Source: JASGTU01 sp963821815
GTDB taxonomy: Bacteria > Chloroflexota > Anaerolineae > Caldilineales > Caldilineaceae
Direction of reading: 5' to 3'
Length of the DNA: 64,000 nucleotides
Assembly: GCA_963821815.1 (NCBI GenBank)
Contig: CAWGFG010000006.1
Coordinates: forward strand, 2,356,001-2,420,000
Shown: positions 48,618 to 58,414 of the stretch, piece after piece
Layout: each line of letters opens with the position of its first letter
Numbering within the stretch: the first letter of the stretch is position 1
Made by a program: the position numbers and the translations under genes
The notes under the pieces: model-generated
The model's input: only the letters and a program-made list of their open reading frames with translations
What the model was told of the DNA's origin: nothing
Database searches by the model: none

Positions 48618-49214
48618 TCAGCCTGTGGGCAGCACCATGCTCTTCCAGGCAAGGTTGTTGCGCATGAGGTTGAGCATATCTTGCTGTGCGGGGAAGATGC
48701 TGGTTAACTGGTCAACGATATTGATGGCCAACGGCGCCGCCAGTGGACTGTTCTGGTTCATCAGGAGAGGCATATAGGCCAAGCTGACTTTGCCGTCAAC
48801 TGCATGAAAATCATACAGAGCGGACTCTTCCAGTGTCGCCGCCTGGTCGTTGACGCTCGCCGCCAGCGAAGGCACTCCCTGGTGCGCGTTGCCAGCCCCA
48901 TCGAACCAGCCGAGTGCAATCACGCCGACCAGCGTTGCCGTCTCTTCGAGATAGTCCGGGCTGAAGATCTCCAGGTCCTGTCGCGGGCTGAGTCGCGGGC
49001 CAAGACTGCCAAAATCCGGGTTCATCAGCAGCGTATTGTAGATGACGCCGACCAGCTGACCGAACATACCTTCACTCAGCCGAATCGAAACAAACGCGCC
49101 AAAGCCGTAGTCCGATGGTTCCGGGCACGGTTCCACTTCACCTGGATTGTAGACCTGGCAGACGTAGTCTATATGCGTGTTCGATTTCACGATCTTGCCG
49201 ATTGCTGTAGTCAT
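48618..49214 (-). CDS. HerA-associated protein, possible HAS-barrel
   Basis: 198 residues, ending 100 nt before the HerA ATPase start in the same orientation. The N-terminal part (IGKIVKSNTHIDYVCQVYN, then DYGFGAFVSIRL and QLVGVIYNTLLMNPDFG) has the pattern of a HAS-barrel, the small beta domain that also begins HerA. The C-terminal half is helical and ends without a known motif. I see no nuclease residues of the NurA type. It probably works with the ATPase, as an adaptor or regulator; this is inferred from the position and the N-terminal likeness. Confidence 0.6.
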   Translation of the reverse strand: MTTAIGKIVKSNTHIDYVCQVYNPGEVEPCPEPSDYGFGAFVSIRLSEGMFGQLVGVIYNTLLMNPDFGSLGPRLSPRQDLEIFSPDYLEETATLVGVIALGWFDGAGNAHQGVPSLAASVNDQAATLEESALYDFHAVDGKVSLAYMPLLMNQNSPLAAPLAINIVDQLTSIFPAQQDMLNLMRNNLAWKSMVLPTG

Positions 49215-49299
49215 CGCTTTACATTATGTGTGTTGTGTAGTGGTTAGAGTGTTAATCGATACTGACGAATACAGGCTTGTACCGATCATCTGCAATTGG

Positions 49300-49330
49300 C
49301 GGGGTGACAGCGTATTCGACTGCCACCCCG
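49300..49330. terminator. Terminator-like hairpin
   Basis: CGGGGTGACAG pairs with CTGCCACCCCG (one G-T pair) around a 9-nt loop. It lies 15 nt past the stop of the minus-strand gene ending at 49346. No strong T-run follows on that strand. Confidence 0.5.
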
Positions 49331-49345
49331 TATCAAAATCAGGAA

Positions 49346-50296
49346 CTAATTCTGAATGGTGACCGGCACGGAACACTGGGGCGGGAAGTTGCCCGTTGCG
49401 TCCACTACCGTCAGGCGTAGAACATATTCGCCGTTATTTAGATCGGTCGTGTCTAATACTGCTAGCAAGCCGTCCACAACCTTCTCATCGTTATCGACGA
49501 TGAATGCAAACGCATCGCTTTCGCTATCCACAGCCTGGTACTCCAGCTTGTAGTAACTAAACAGTTCATGCGTTGCGGTACCATATACTTCCATGGTTCC
49601 AGAAACCACTTCGCCAGCTTCAGGCGAATAGATGATGGAGCGAGTATCGGTGCAGTTGACGTCGACCTGTTCGGCCATTTCTTCATTGGCCGCTTCTTCC
49701 TTGGCCATGTCGCCTTCAGCAGTTTCCTCGTCTGCAACTGTGCCGCCTGCTGTGTCGCCTTCAGACACCGTCGTGGTAACCGCCTCGCCGACAGCTACCT
49801 CCTCTGCGACTGGCTCTTCTGCTACGGCATCGGTGCTGTCAGCGGGCTGCGCCTTTGCTTCAGGAGTCGCCTCGACGACGGCCTCGGCAGCCTGGTCATC
49901 AGCAGCCGCTTCCTCTTCGGCAGCCTCCTCCGTTGGATTGTCGACCGCTTCTTCTTCAGCAGCCTCTTCTGCCGCCGGTTCTTCCATTGTCTCCGTCAAT
50001 GCTTCCGTCTCTGTAACTGCAGTTGTGACTTCGACGGTAGCGCTCATCGCGTTGGACAAATCAATCCTGAGGTTGATGGTCAGCACGACTGGCACATCTA
50101 CCATCATGACACCATCTGTCATAGGCACACTAACTGTAAGCGTGACTGGCACGGTTTGCGAGACTTCGGCGGTAGCCGGTTGAATGCTCGGCGCTTCGGC
50201 GGTCATTTCACCGGCATCCTGCGCACTAGCGACTGCTGTTCCCAGCACCAACATCAACGCGGCAATGAGCATACTTACAAATAACTTGCGATACAT
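49346..50296 (-). CDS. Exported acidic protein with C-terminal Ig-like domain
   Basis: 316 residues. A clear signal peptide (LFVSMLIAALMLVLGTAVASA) is followed by a short beta-rich part, about 120 residues of Glu/Ala/Thr-rich low complexity (EEAAEEEAVDNPTEEAAEEE) and a C-terminal domain (about 215-316): SIIYSPEAGEVVSGTMEVYG, LDTTDLNNGEYVLRLTVVDA and the end PQCSVPVTIQN. This last domain is an Ig-like fold often seen on exported Chloroflexota proteins. Two cysteines (VNCTDT and PPQCSV) could form a disulfide. Role unknown; it lies downstream of a sugar permease pair in the same orientation. Confidence 0.8.
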   Translation of the reverse strand: MYRKLFVSMLIAALMLVLGTAVASAQDAGEMTAEAPSIQPATAEVSQTVPVTLTVSVPMTDGVMMVDVPVVLTINLRIDLSNAMSATVEVTTAVTETEALTETMEEPAAEEAAEEEAVDNPTEEAAEEEAAADDQAAEAVVEATPEAKAQPADSTDAVAEEPVAEEVAVGEAVTTTVSEGDTAGGTVADEETAEGDMAKEEAANEEMAEQVDVNCTDTRSIIYSPEAGEVVSGTMEVYGTATHELFSYYKLEYQAVDSESDAFAFIVDNDEKVVDGLLAVLDTTDLNNGEYVLRLTVVDATGNFPPQCSVPVTIQN

Positions 50297-50437
50297 CCTA
50301 CCCTCCTGTTTGTTGCGTAATCAAATGCTTGATTGTACAAAGTCAGAACGTATTGTCGACTGCCGAACTACTTTGTTCGCAGGGTCGCCAGGACAAGCGA
50401 CGAACACTGCTGCCCGGGAATTGCGCACGAAAATCGC

Positions 50438-51298
50438 TTACCGTCCGCCCAGGCCCGAAAGCGTGATTCCCTGGACGAACCACTTCTGTCCAATGATATA
50501 GATTACCAGCACAGGCAGCAGCGCCACAACTGAACCGGCCATTAACAAATGCCATTCTGTGCTGTACTGTCCCTGAAACGAACTCAAACCAATGGGAATT
50601 GTGCGCATGCTTTCCGTGTTGGTAATAACTAGCGGCCAAAGGAATTCGTTCCACGTAGCCTGGAAATTGAAGATGGCTAGAGTTGCCAACACTGGGCCAG
50701 CCAGCGGCAAGATGATCTGCGCCCAGATGCGGAAACTGCTGGCGCCGTCAATGCGCGCCGCTTCATCCATGTCCATAGGGATGCCCAGGAAGTACTGGCG
50801 CAACAGAAAGGTGCTGAACACGCTAAAGGCGCCGGGTAAAATGAGCGCTTGGTACGAATTGTACCACTTGAGCCAACGGATAATCAGAAAGTTAGGGATC
50901 ATGGTCACCTGGAACGGTATCATCAACGTCGCCAAGTAGATCAGGAACAACGTTTCACGTCCCCTGAACCGGAGTCGCGCAAAGGCAAACGCTGCCAGCG
51001 ACGCCACAAGAATTTGAATCACAGTAGTCCCCGTGGAGACAATCAGGCTGTTCAAATAGAATCGGCCGAATGGCACCATCTGAAACGTCTCGAAGTAATT
51101 CTCGATTGTGAGATCGGAAATTGTAAATGAACGCTGCAGGATTGCCGTCTTGGGCAGCAACGAGCCAAGCAGCATGACGAGGAAGGGCAACAGTACGACG
51201 ATGCTGCCTAGGATCAGTACGAAGTGCAGCAATAGATTCATGACTTTGAACCGAGGCGGTTTATGTTGGATCGTGCCGATGTTAACCGTGGTCATCAT
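50438..51298 (-). CDS. Sugar ABC transporter permease (MalG-type)
   Basis: 286 residues with six helices. The EAA loop that contacts the ATPase is seen as DEAARIDGASSFRIWAQIIL (about 178-197), and the protein ends VQGITLSGLGGR, the usual MalG-type C-terminus (VxGLTxGAVKG). It belongs to the CUT1 group for oligosaccharides and related sugars. Its ATG overlaps the stop of the upstream permease gene by four bases (ATGA). No binding protein or ATPase gene is found nearby. Confidence 0.93.
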   Translation of the reverse strand: MMTTVNIGTIQHKPPRFKVMNLLLHFVLILGSIVVLLPFLVMLLGSLLPKTAILQRSFTISDLTIENYFETFQMVPFGRFYLNSLIVSTGTTVIQILVASLAAFAFARLRFRGRETLFLIYLATLMIPFQVTMIPNFLIIRWLKWYNSYQALILPGAFSVFSTFLLRQYFLGIPMDMDEAARIDGASSFRIWAQIILPLAGPVLATLAIFNFQATWNEFLWPLVITNTESMRTIPIGLSSFQGQYSTEWHLLMAGSVVALLPVLVIYIIGQKWFVQGITLSGLGGR

Positions 51299-52263
51299 CC
51301 TGCCTCATAGTGTACCCAACGCCGCTGCATACGCGTCTGGAACATGGTAAAGATGAAGATGAAAAGGAAGAGGAACCAAGCTACGGCAGACGCCTTACCC
51401 ATGCGTCCAAACTGGAATGCATTCTGATAGATATAATAGACGACAGAGAGTGTCGACTGTGCCGGACCGCCTCTAGTCAGTGCATAGGGTTCAGTAAACA
51501 ATTGAAGTGCACCGATCATTTGTATGATTAGCAAGAAGAACGTTGTAGGGCTGACCAGCGGCAGCGTGACCTTGCGAACACGTTGCCAGGCGCTCGCACC
51601 GTCCACCATAGCTGCGTCGTACAGCTCCTGTGGGACGCCTTGTAGCGCAGCCAGGTAGATGACCATGGTGAAGCCTGTGTTCTTCCAAAGCGTGAGCATT
51701 ACGACGGCCGGCTTCGACCAAAACGTACTGTTCAGAAAATCCGGCGGCTGAACCGGCAGTCCGGTAACTTCGGCGAATTTCCATATCATGTTGCTGATGA
51801 GGCCGAAATCACGGTTGAGCATAAACTGGAAGACGATCGCGCCGGCGATAATCGTAGTGACCACGGGCATAAAGTAGATAACACGGTATACAAGGACGCC
51901 GCGAATGGCCTGGTTCAAGGCCAATGCCAACATGAGTCCCAGTGCAAGTTGCAGCGGTACAGTTGTGACCACATAGAAGAGCGTATTGCGCAACACCTTC
52001 CAGAAGACCGGATCGCGTGTCAGCAGCTGGACGTAGTTGGCAATACCCACCCATTGCGGTTGGTCGAGCAGACTCCACTTTACAAAGCTGAGGTAGAGCG
52101 AGTAGAGAACGGGGAACGCCACAAAAATGAGGAAGCCGGCGAAACTTGGCAACAAAAACAAGTAACCCTCCCATTGCTGGTCGGGTCCTCTGCGAAACAG
52201 ACTATTCTTTGTCTGTTGGGTTGTGACGCTATCCGAAGATACAGACGGCGCTGGCGATGTCAT
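51295..52263 (-). CDS. Sugar ABC transporter permease (MalF-type)
   Basis: 322 residues. A polar N-terminus of about 30 residues, then six helices beginning YLFLLPSFAGFLIFVAFPVL, as in CUT1 MalF/UgpA-type permeases. The EAA loop is YDAAMVDGASAWQRVRKVTL (about 237-256). With the coupled downstream permease it forms the membrane channel of a sugar importer. The solute-binding protein that usually precedes this gene is missing: the gene upstream is a VanW protein. Confidence 0.93.
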   Translation of the reverse strand: MTSPAPSVSSDSVTTQQTKNSLFRRGPDQQWEGYLFLLPSFAGFLIFVAFPVLYSLYLSFVKWSLLDQPQWVGIANYVQLLTRDPVFWKVLRNTLFYVVTTVPLQLALGLMLALALNQAIRGVLVYRVIYFMPVVTTIIAGAIVFQFMLNRDFGLISNMIWKFAEVTGLPVQPPDFLNSTFWSKPAVVMLTLWKNTGFTMVIYLAALQGVPQELYDAAMVDGASAWQRVRKVTLPLVSPTTFFLLIIQMIGALQLFTEPYALTRGGPAQSTLSVVYYIYQNAFQFGRMGKASAVAWFLFLFIFIFTMFQTRMQRRWVHYEAG

Positions 52264-52338
52264 AGCTGGATTATACCAGATTTCCGAATATGAGGTAGCA
52301 GCCTAGTCCAATCATATGGCAACAGCTTCGCTTGCCGG

Positions 52339-54264
52339 CTACTCACCTGTCGCCACGGTCGACGTCGGCAAGGCGGCTGGAAGCGCTGAGTCTGCAGGCG
52401 AATTGCTGTTGCCATCAGTAGTGCCTTCCACTGCGGAATCCACAGACGAGGTAATCTCGTCGGTTCTAGGTAATGGCGTTGGCGTAGCGGGTACAACTGC
52501 GCCTGGACCGTACAGATAGACAGCTCGCCACGGTTCATATTTGCTCGTCATGGTTTCTGTGCGCGTTTCGCCATTTTCCACGATAGTACGTGTGACCTTG
52601 GCAGTCAGCCCTTCCTGCTGCCAGTCCACCTGTTCTTTTTCACCGTAGCCCAGCGATTCGTCGTAGCGATAGACAGGCGGTCCCGGCTCAATAATGTCCG
52701 AGATCACCGGTTCGCTAATGCTTACCGTGCGATCCGGTTTCGTACCATAGAGATTGAACGTGATCACGCCGTTGATACTGTCCACAACCGGCTCCAGCAG
52801 CAGGTAGGCGCCAGTATCATTGCGGAATTTGAAGTCCACACTAGGTGTGTAAATGGTCGCATCCTGCCCGGGATCGCCGTACCAGCCAACCACATAGCCA
52901 TGGTTGTACCTTTCCGTGATTGGCAGCCCCGCCCCGTATGCGGCACGGAAAACCGTTGTGCTGACCTGACATACGCCGCCGCCCACACCTACAGCCGTCT
53001 GATCGCCCCAGATGATCAACGAATCCTCAAAACCATTGGCTGCGGTGACATCTTCCACGTTGTCGTTGAAGCTGAATGTACCATTGGGCGGCACTACCAC
53101 GCCGTCGAATTTCTCCGCAGCGACCTCAATATTGTGAATGCGCGCCAAGCTGCTGCCTGCAAAGTAGGTGGTGCCGCTGGCAACCAGCTCGCGAATGCCC
53201 ATCTGATCCACATAGCGGCTATCCACTGCTGGCAATCGGTCCCGTATGACGAGTTCGCCCTCCATGCTGCCGTCTGCGACCGCCTGGACGACCGAATCCA
53301 GCGTGCTATCAATATCTAATTCGCGGCCGATCTGGCTTTCCTGGATGACCTCGACAGTTGATGTTTCGGAATCAAAACTCAGGCGCGCATCCAGCGGAGC
53401 AATGTCAATGCGATCCGTCCATTGTGCGAGAATGGCGCGCACGCGCTCCTCGTCCAGTCGCAGCGGCTGGCGCGAGAAGATAAGCGCATTCATGGTCGCA
53501 GGGTCGATAGCCAGTTCGTAGCCAAAACGTGAATCGCGCAGAATCAGCGGGGTCGTGATGCGACCTTCAGCGTCTGTATTCTCGGAAATGCTTACAGACT
53601 CGGGCTCAGCCGGCGGCGGCAAGGCGATGGTAACAAGGGGCACTTTGACCGGGCCCGACGCAGCCGACTCAGACTCCAGTGCGGCAACTAGTTGATTCAT
53701 TGTCGCATCGATATCGACGTCCAATCCGGGTTGCGCTGGCAATTCGATTTCATCGATGACAATGCCCGCACGTGCAGGGATGCGCACGTCGGATGCGATG
53801 CGGCTGATTGCATATCGCAGTTCGCTGCTGTCGGTCTGAACTAGCGCTGGAATATCGCTTCCGTTGCGTAGGGTCTCTATCTGCGCTGTGAACCGTTGTA
53901 TCAGGCTGCCGCGTCGTCCTGTCATGTACGCCTGGTGAACGGCATCGAATGTGTCGACGCTTGCTGCCGTATCACCAACGGCAACTGGCCAGACTTGGTC
54001 TCCGTATGAGACCGCTATAGGCGGTAGCGGCTGTTTTTCCAGTGTTTCTTGAAGCTGTAGAATGGCTGCCGCACGCGTTAGTCCGCCTACGGAGACGCCG
54101 TCGACCGTAACGCCAGGGTAGATGCGGTCTGCATACCAGTATTGCATGCCCAGTACCAGCAACACTGCCACGACAGCAACGGCCAATATCAGAGCGCCGA
54201 GTAGGTCAAAGATATTGCGATGAATCACAATTGAATTTCTTTGTTCGTTTGTCTCTGGCTTCAT
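52339..54264 (-). CDS. VanW-family protein with peptidoglycan-binding-like domains
   Basis: 641 residues. One N-terminal helix (LGALILAVAVVAVLLVLGMQ) anchors the protein outside the cell. GVTVDGVSVGGLTRAAAILQ (about 52-71) opens the first PG-binding-4-like domain, and a second lies near 250-320. The VanW domain follows at about 390-530: GTFSFNDNVEDVTAANGFED and GVGGGVCQVSTTVFRAAYGA. A G5-like strand region and a Ser/Pro-rich tail close it. VanW proteins occur with vancomycin-resistance genes but the biochemical role is unknown; cell-wall association is likely. Confidence 0.9.
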   Translation of the reverse strand: MKPETNEQRNSIVIHRNIFDLLGALILAVAVVAVLLVLGMQYWYADRIYPGVTVDGVSVGGLTRAAAILQLQETLEKQPLPPIAVSYGDQVWPVAVGDTAASVDTFDAVHQAYMTGRRGSLIQRFTAQIETLRNGSDIPALVQTDSSELRYAISRIASDVRIPARAGIVIDEIELPAQPGLDVDIDATMNQLVAALESESAASGPVKVPLVTIALPPPAEPESVSISENTDAEGRITTPLILRDSRFGYELAIDPATMNALIFSRQPLRLDEERVRAILAQWTDRIDIAPLDARLSFDSETSTVEVIQESQIGRELDIDSTLDSVVQAVADGSMEGELVIRDRLPAVDSRYVDQMGIRELVASGTTYFAGSSLARIHNIEVAAEKFDGVVVPPNGTFSFNDNVEDVTAANGFEDSLIIWGDQTAVGVGGGVCQVSTTVFRAAYGAGLPITERYNHGYVVGWYGDPGQDATIYTPSVDFKFRNDTGAYLLLEPVVDSINGVITFNLYGTKPDRTVSISEPVISDIIEPGPPVYRYDESLGYGEKEQVDWQQEGLTAKVTRTIVENGETRTETMTSKYEPWRAVYLYGPGAVVPATPTPLPRTDEITSSVDSAVEGTTDGNSNSPADSALPAALPTSTVATGE

Positions 54265-54306
54265 GGGCTATCCTCAACCACTACAATCCCATACAAAACG
54301 GGCAAT

Positions 54307-56103
54307 CTACCGTCCAAGCTGGGGCAAGATGTAGAGCTTCGGTATCAGCAAGTTCAGTCCAAACAGCAAGATAAACGGAAATGCCCATAGTGTCACGCGT
54401 AGCCAACGGTTGACGCGCAGGACGCCCGGACGCAATAGCTGTTTCTGAACGCCTTCCGGCAGACGCTTAACGCTGCGTTCGGATGCAACGAGCAGCAGGA
54501 TCGGCTGCGCAAAGAGAATCATGGCAAACAGACCGGTTGTGAGTATGGTCCACTTGCTCATGGTGCCCGTTGCATAGCCCACCATGGCGAATCCGGCAGT
54601 CACAAACAGCGCAAGCACGGCTGAGATGATGCCTTGTAGCGGCTGCATTACCTCTCGCCAGCCTAGCGCAACGATTGTGCTTAAGGGCAGCAATCCCCAG
54701 AAGAAATAGCGGCCCTGATGCTGCACAAATTCGATATTGTACCAGCCGTAGGCAACGGCAACTGCCATGATCACAATACCGAACAACCCAAGCACGGACA
54801 CTTGATACACATCCATATCGGCGTCGGGACGACCCGAGATCATACGCACAACGGCCCACAAGACACCGAGAAATATAACGCCGGTGAACAGTAGAAACGC
54901 GGTATAGACGCGTTGGTCCATCATCACGCTCATCCATCCAAAGACGCCCCAGAAACTCTGAAATGTGAAGCTCAGAAAACGTTCATAGTACGCCAGCCAA
55001 CCATGAGCCAGTATCCAGTCCTCGGTTCGCGGCTGACCGAACACGACGAGGCTGTGTTGTTGAAGTCCCAGAATATCGGTCCCGCCGTAGACCAAGTGAT
55101 TTCGCGCAAACCAAAGTGACGCAATGATGGCGGCGGGGAGTGCAGTCCATAAAGCCTTGCGCACACCATGCCGAAAAGATTCACGTGTCTGCTGAGATGG
55201 CTTGCTATTCGTGTCCGCCATATGGAAGCGAGGTTCTATCCAGATGAGTAGCACGATTGCCGCCAGTGCGATAGGCGTGAGTATGTATGCGTAGATCTTG
55301 GTCAGCATGCCCAGCCCCAGTAATAGGCCAAGCAGCAACAATTGTTGACGATCTTGCCGACGGAACACAGGTATATTGTCTACACTATCGATCGAATTGC
55401 TAGCCGCGTAGAAACGCTCTCGAATCCAGTGTAGCAGAACCAACATGCTTGCCATGATCAGCAACTCGGCCATCCCATCGTTGTTCACCGAGGAGAGGAT
55501 AGAAACGTGCATAGGCAATAGAGCTGCAAAAGCCGTTGCACCCACCACGATCAGCGTCTTCCTGGGAAAAACAAGCTCAAGGCATAGATAGAGTAGTGTT
55601 AGGGTACATAATCCGATGAAGACGCCAAACAAACGAAGTGCGAACAGATTGCCGCCCGAAACCCAGTAAACCGGCGAGGCTAGCAGGTAATAGAGCGGAG
55701 GCTGATGTGACTCATAGCGCAGGGTGGTCGCTAGTGCGGGGTTCGTGAACCGAGTAGCGACCAAGTTGCTAAGGATAGCTTGGTTGTAATCGCCCAGTTG
55801 CAGCACTGGCAACGAACCAGTCTCCGCTATCGTGGCGATGTAGTTGTAGTGTGCGGGCTCATCAGGCGACTGCCAGTCCGGCGTGAAGTGCGCGTACGAA
55901 AGAGCCGCGATGACATACGCCGCGAGTACCATCCCCAGCCATACGCGGGGTCTGACAATGTAGAGATTGTCGAATGTGTGGGCAGGCAGACCAGTCAGCA
56001 GCACTTGACGATGCATGCTGCGTCTCTTTTTCGATGCATAATTCAGGCTGTCGCTCGGACTGCGCGAGCGAGATGCCGCATCGAGTTCAATGTACCTTTC
56101 CAT
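54307..56103 (-). CDS. GT-C/DUF2142-like polytopic membrane protein
   Basis: 598 residues; the first 50 residues are polar and basic, so a later start is possible. About 12 helices. The first outer loop reads HFTPDWQSPDEPAHYNYIAT, with the Asp-Glu pair typical of GT-C glycosyltransferases, and later ESHQPPLYYLLASPVYW, as in DUF2142 and GT39 families. It probably uses a polyprenyl-phosphate sugar to modify a surface polymer or protein. It is the third such membrane protein type in the window, after 2894 and 20833. metG lies upstream on the same strand, 69 nt away. Confidence 0.82.
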   Translation of the reverse strand: MERYIELDAASRSRSPSDSLNYASKKRRSMHRQVLLTGLPAHTFDNLYIVRPRVWLGMVLAAYVIAALSYAHFTPDWQSPDEPAHYNYIATIAETGSLPVLQLGDYNQAILSNLVATRFTNPALATTLRYESHQPPLYYLLASPVYWVSGGNLFALRLFGVFIGLCTLTLLYLCLELVFPRKTLIVVGATAFAALLPMHVSILSSVNNDGMAELLIMASMLVLLHWIRERFYAASNSIDSVDNIPVFRRQDRQQLLLLGLLLGLGMLTKIYAYILTPIALAAIVLLIWIEPRFHMADTNSKPSQQTRESFRHGVRKALWTALPAAIIASLWFARNHLVYGGTDILGLQQHSLVVFGQPRTEDWILAHGWLAYYERFLSFTFQSFWGVFGWMSVMMDQRVYTAFLLFTGVIFLGVLWAVVRMISGRPDADMDVYQVSVLGLFGIVIMAVAVAYGWYNIEFVQHQGRYFFWGLLPLSTIVALGWREVMQPLQGIISAVLALFVTAGFAMVGYATGTMSKWTILTTGLFAMILFAQPILLLVASERSVKRLPEGVQKQLLRPGVLRVNRWLRVTLWAFPFILLFGLNLLIPKLYILPQLGR

Positions 56104-56172
56104 CGCATCTACCTGACATCATGCCCAGCACACACGCCAAAACAGTATGAACGCCTAATCACTAGCCACGGG

Positions 56173-57948
56173 CTAGTGGACGGCCTCCAGTTTTTCAGCC
56201 ATCTCATCCTCGTCCAGCTTATGGTAAAGCGCTTCGGGTTGACGCAATGCTTGCCCGGCTGGCAGTTCGCTCAAGGCCCACACACCCTGGGCGCCAGTAT
56301 GATCGTACTGAAGTGTGAGATGGTCGCCGCGAGCATCTTCAACCCGTTCCGTGTACATACGGCCGAAAAGACTACCGTCGTAGCCCAACATGCTGTGCAC
56401 TTGGTCACTGCTGTGCGGCAGAATTGGGGCCCAGATAAGCTTGAGCCAGTCAATGGCCTGCAACGCTACGTATACTGACGTGGCAGCGGCTTCCGGGTCG
56501 ACCTTGATGAGTTGCCATGGCGCCTTTTCATTTAAGTACTGGTTGACGCGTTGGCTCAACTTGCGCGCCTCGGTCAGCGCAGCCTTCAGCTTTACGCTTT
56601 GATAGAGTTCGCCCACAGTTTCGAATCCGGAACGAATCTCGTCGAGCAGTGCCTTGTCCAGCTCGTCCAGCTCAGTCGGTTGAGGGATCTGCCCGTCGTA
56701 GCGCTTGTAGGCGAAACCGAGGACGCGGTTCACCAGGTTCCCCCAGTTGGCGACCAGCTCATTATTAACCCGGTCCATGAAGTCCTGCCATGTGAACTCG
56801 ACGTCCGACGTCTCTGGCGCCAGAGCCGTGAGTACATAGCGCCACGCGTCTGCGTCGAAATCCTTAAGTACCGAGTTAAAGCCGATGACGCGTCCGCGGC
56901 TGGTGCTAAACTGCTCACCGCCTAAATTCAAATACTCGTTGGCAGGTACATCGTAGGGCAGGTTGAGCTCGCTCTCGCCAGCGTTGTAACCGATGAGCAT
57001 CCCAGGCCAAATGATGGTATGAAAGACAATGTTGTCCTTGCCGATAAAGTTATAGATGAGTGCATCCGGATTCACATCGGCATCCCACCAAGTGCGCCAT
57101 GCCTCATCATCACCATGCACAGCAGCCCACTCTACAGCGGCGCTAAGATAGCCGATAACGGCGTCGTACCACACATAAATGCGCTTGCCCTCATACCCTT
57201 CCACGGGGATAGTGATTCCCCAATCGATGTCACGTGTGATGGGCCTGCCGCGCAGTTCGTGCAGTTCTAGCTGACCGCGGGTGAAGTTGAGCACATTCGG
57301 ACGCCAATGCTCTTTGCCCTCCTGAATCCACGCTAGAAGCGGGTCGTTCATCTTGCCCATGTCCAGGAAGAAGTGCTCTGTCTCGCGCACTTCCAAATTC
57401 GTGTTGCCTGTCAGCTTTGAGCGCGGGTTGCCGAGCTCCAACGCATCATAGATGCGTCCGCAGTTGTCACATTGATCGCCGCGAGCGTCCGGATAGCCGC
57501 AGTGCGGGCATGTGCCCTCCACATACCGGTCGGCTAGGAAGCGACCGGCTTCGGGATCGTACAGTTGTTTCTGCGTGTCTTTGTAAATGTATCCGGTCTC
57601 CAGGTGGGTCAGGAACATATCCTGCGTCACGTCCCAATGGTTCTGGGTATCGGTATGCGAGTACAAATCGAAGGCGATCCCCATGACCAGACAGCCGTCG
57701 ATAAACATTTCGTGATACTTGCTTGCAACGGCAAGGGGCGATGTACCTTCCGCCTCTGCTTTGAGCGTCACCGGGGTGCCATGCATATCGGAGCCGCTGA
57801 CCATCAGCACGTCGTTACCGATCATTCGCTGATAGCGGGCAAAGATATCCGGAGGCAGATAAGCGCCGGCAATTTGACCGATATGTTTCTCACCATTAGC
57901 ATATGGCCAGGCAACGCCAACAAGGATCTTCTTCGTTTGTGTCGTCAT
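56173..57948 (-). CDS. metG: Methionyl-tRNA synthetase
   Basis: 591 residues. It charges tRNA-Met. The HIGH motif appears as AWPYANGEKHIGQIAGAYL (about 13-31), the zinc knuckle as CPHCGYPDARGDQCDNCGR (about 147-165), and the KMSKS loop as EQFSTSRGRVIGF (about 343-355), a known variant without the first Lys. The anticodon-binding helices follow (WGNLVNRVLGFAYKRYDGQ). No C-terminal tRNA-binding (Trbp111-like) domain is attached. The region upstream holds short tandem repeats but no T-box sequence I can recognise. Confidence 0.96.
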   Translation of the reverse strand: MTTQTKKILVGVAWPYANGEKHIGQIAGAYLPPDIFARYQRMIGNDVLMVSGSDMHGTPVTLKAEAEGTSPLAVASKYHEMFIDGCLVMGIAFDLYSHTDTQNHWDVTQDMFLTHLETGYIYKDTQKQLYDPEAGRFLADRYVEGTCPHCGYPDARGDQCDNCGRIYDALELGNPRSKLTGNTNLEVRETEHFFLDMGKMNDPLLAWIQEGKEHWRPNVLNFTRGQLELHELRGRPITRDIDWGITIPVEGYEGKRIYVWYDAVIGYLSAAVEWAAVHGDDEAWRTWWDADVNPDALIYNFIGKDNIVFHTIIWPGMLIGYNAGESELNLPYDVPANEYLNLGGEQFSTSRGRVIGFNSVLKDFDADAWRYVLTALAPETSDVEFTWQDFMDRVNNELVANWGNLVNRVLGFAYKRYDGQIPQPTELDELDKALLDEIRSGFETVGELYQSVKLKAALTEARKLSQRVNQYLNEKAPWQLIKVDPEAAATSVYVALQAIDWLKLIWAPILPHSSDQVHSMLGYDGSLFGRMYTERVEDARGDHLTLQYDHTGAQGVWALSELPAGQALRQPEALYHKLDEDEMAEKLEAVH

Positions 57949-58414
57949 AATGTGTTCCTGTATTCCGCGGCAACATCGCTCAACGGACCTTGTCTGATGT
58001 ATCTAGCCCGGTGTACATTGCTCGATGTTCATTGCTCGATGTTCATTGCTCAGTTTTCGATGTTAGATGAATAAGCCGCGCTTGACGTCCTAAGCTCCTA
58101 TTGCAGAAGGTGGACAATGCTTGCCAAACGAGGTTCAATATCGTGAAATTATAGCGGGACAGGAAAGCATCGGCAAAGAACTTGGGACTAGACGCTACTG
58201 CCCGCTTCCACTACAACTGATTGCAGGGATGATTCGTTCCTAGATGTTGCTGAGAATGGTGCAGGGGCATGATCACGTCGAATGTTCTTTTCTCCGCAAT
58301 TGTACTGCGCGTGTGACAATACACGATGGATCAGGTTGCCCGAATTGGCAGGTCGAACGGAAAAATTGAAGAAACGATGTCGATAATAGACAATATTGAT
58401 AGCAAGGTACAGGT
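57949..58414. other. Divergent intergenic region between metG and DUF624-like gene
   Basis: 466 bases separating divergent starts. It holds a short tandem repeat (58016-58064). No gene is supported; a minus-strand open frame at 58188-58424 has no ribosome binding site and odd composition. No T-box or SAM riboswitch consensus is seen on the metG strand. Confidence 0.45.
58016..58064. repeat. 14-nt direct repeats upstream of metG
   Basis: The unit CATTGCTCGATGTT occurs twice without mismatch (58016-58029 and 58030-58043); a third, interrupted copy follows (CATTGCTCAG then TTTTCGATGTT, 58044-58064). It starts 68 nt from the metG start codon on the upstream side. Confidence 0.85.

Noticed and set aside
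49568..50284. Plus-strand open frames opposite the exported acidic protein gene
   Set aside because: They arise from the GAA/GCA-rich low-complexity codons read on the other strand.
58016..58064. Possible CRISPR or mobile-element remnant
   Set aside because: The repeats are only 14 nt, adjacent without spacers, and there are no cas or transposase genes.
57949..58414. T-box or SAM riboswitch before metG
   Set aside because: No T-box consensus or SAM-type core could be found on the metG strand.
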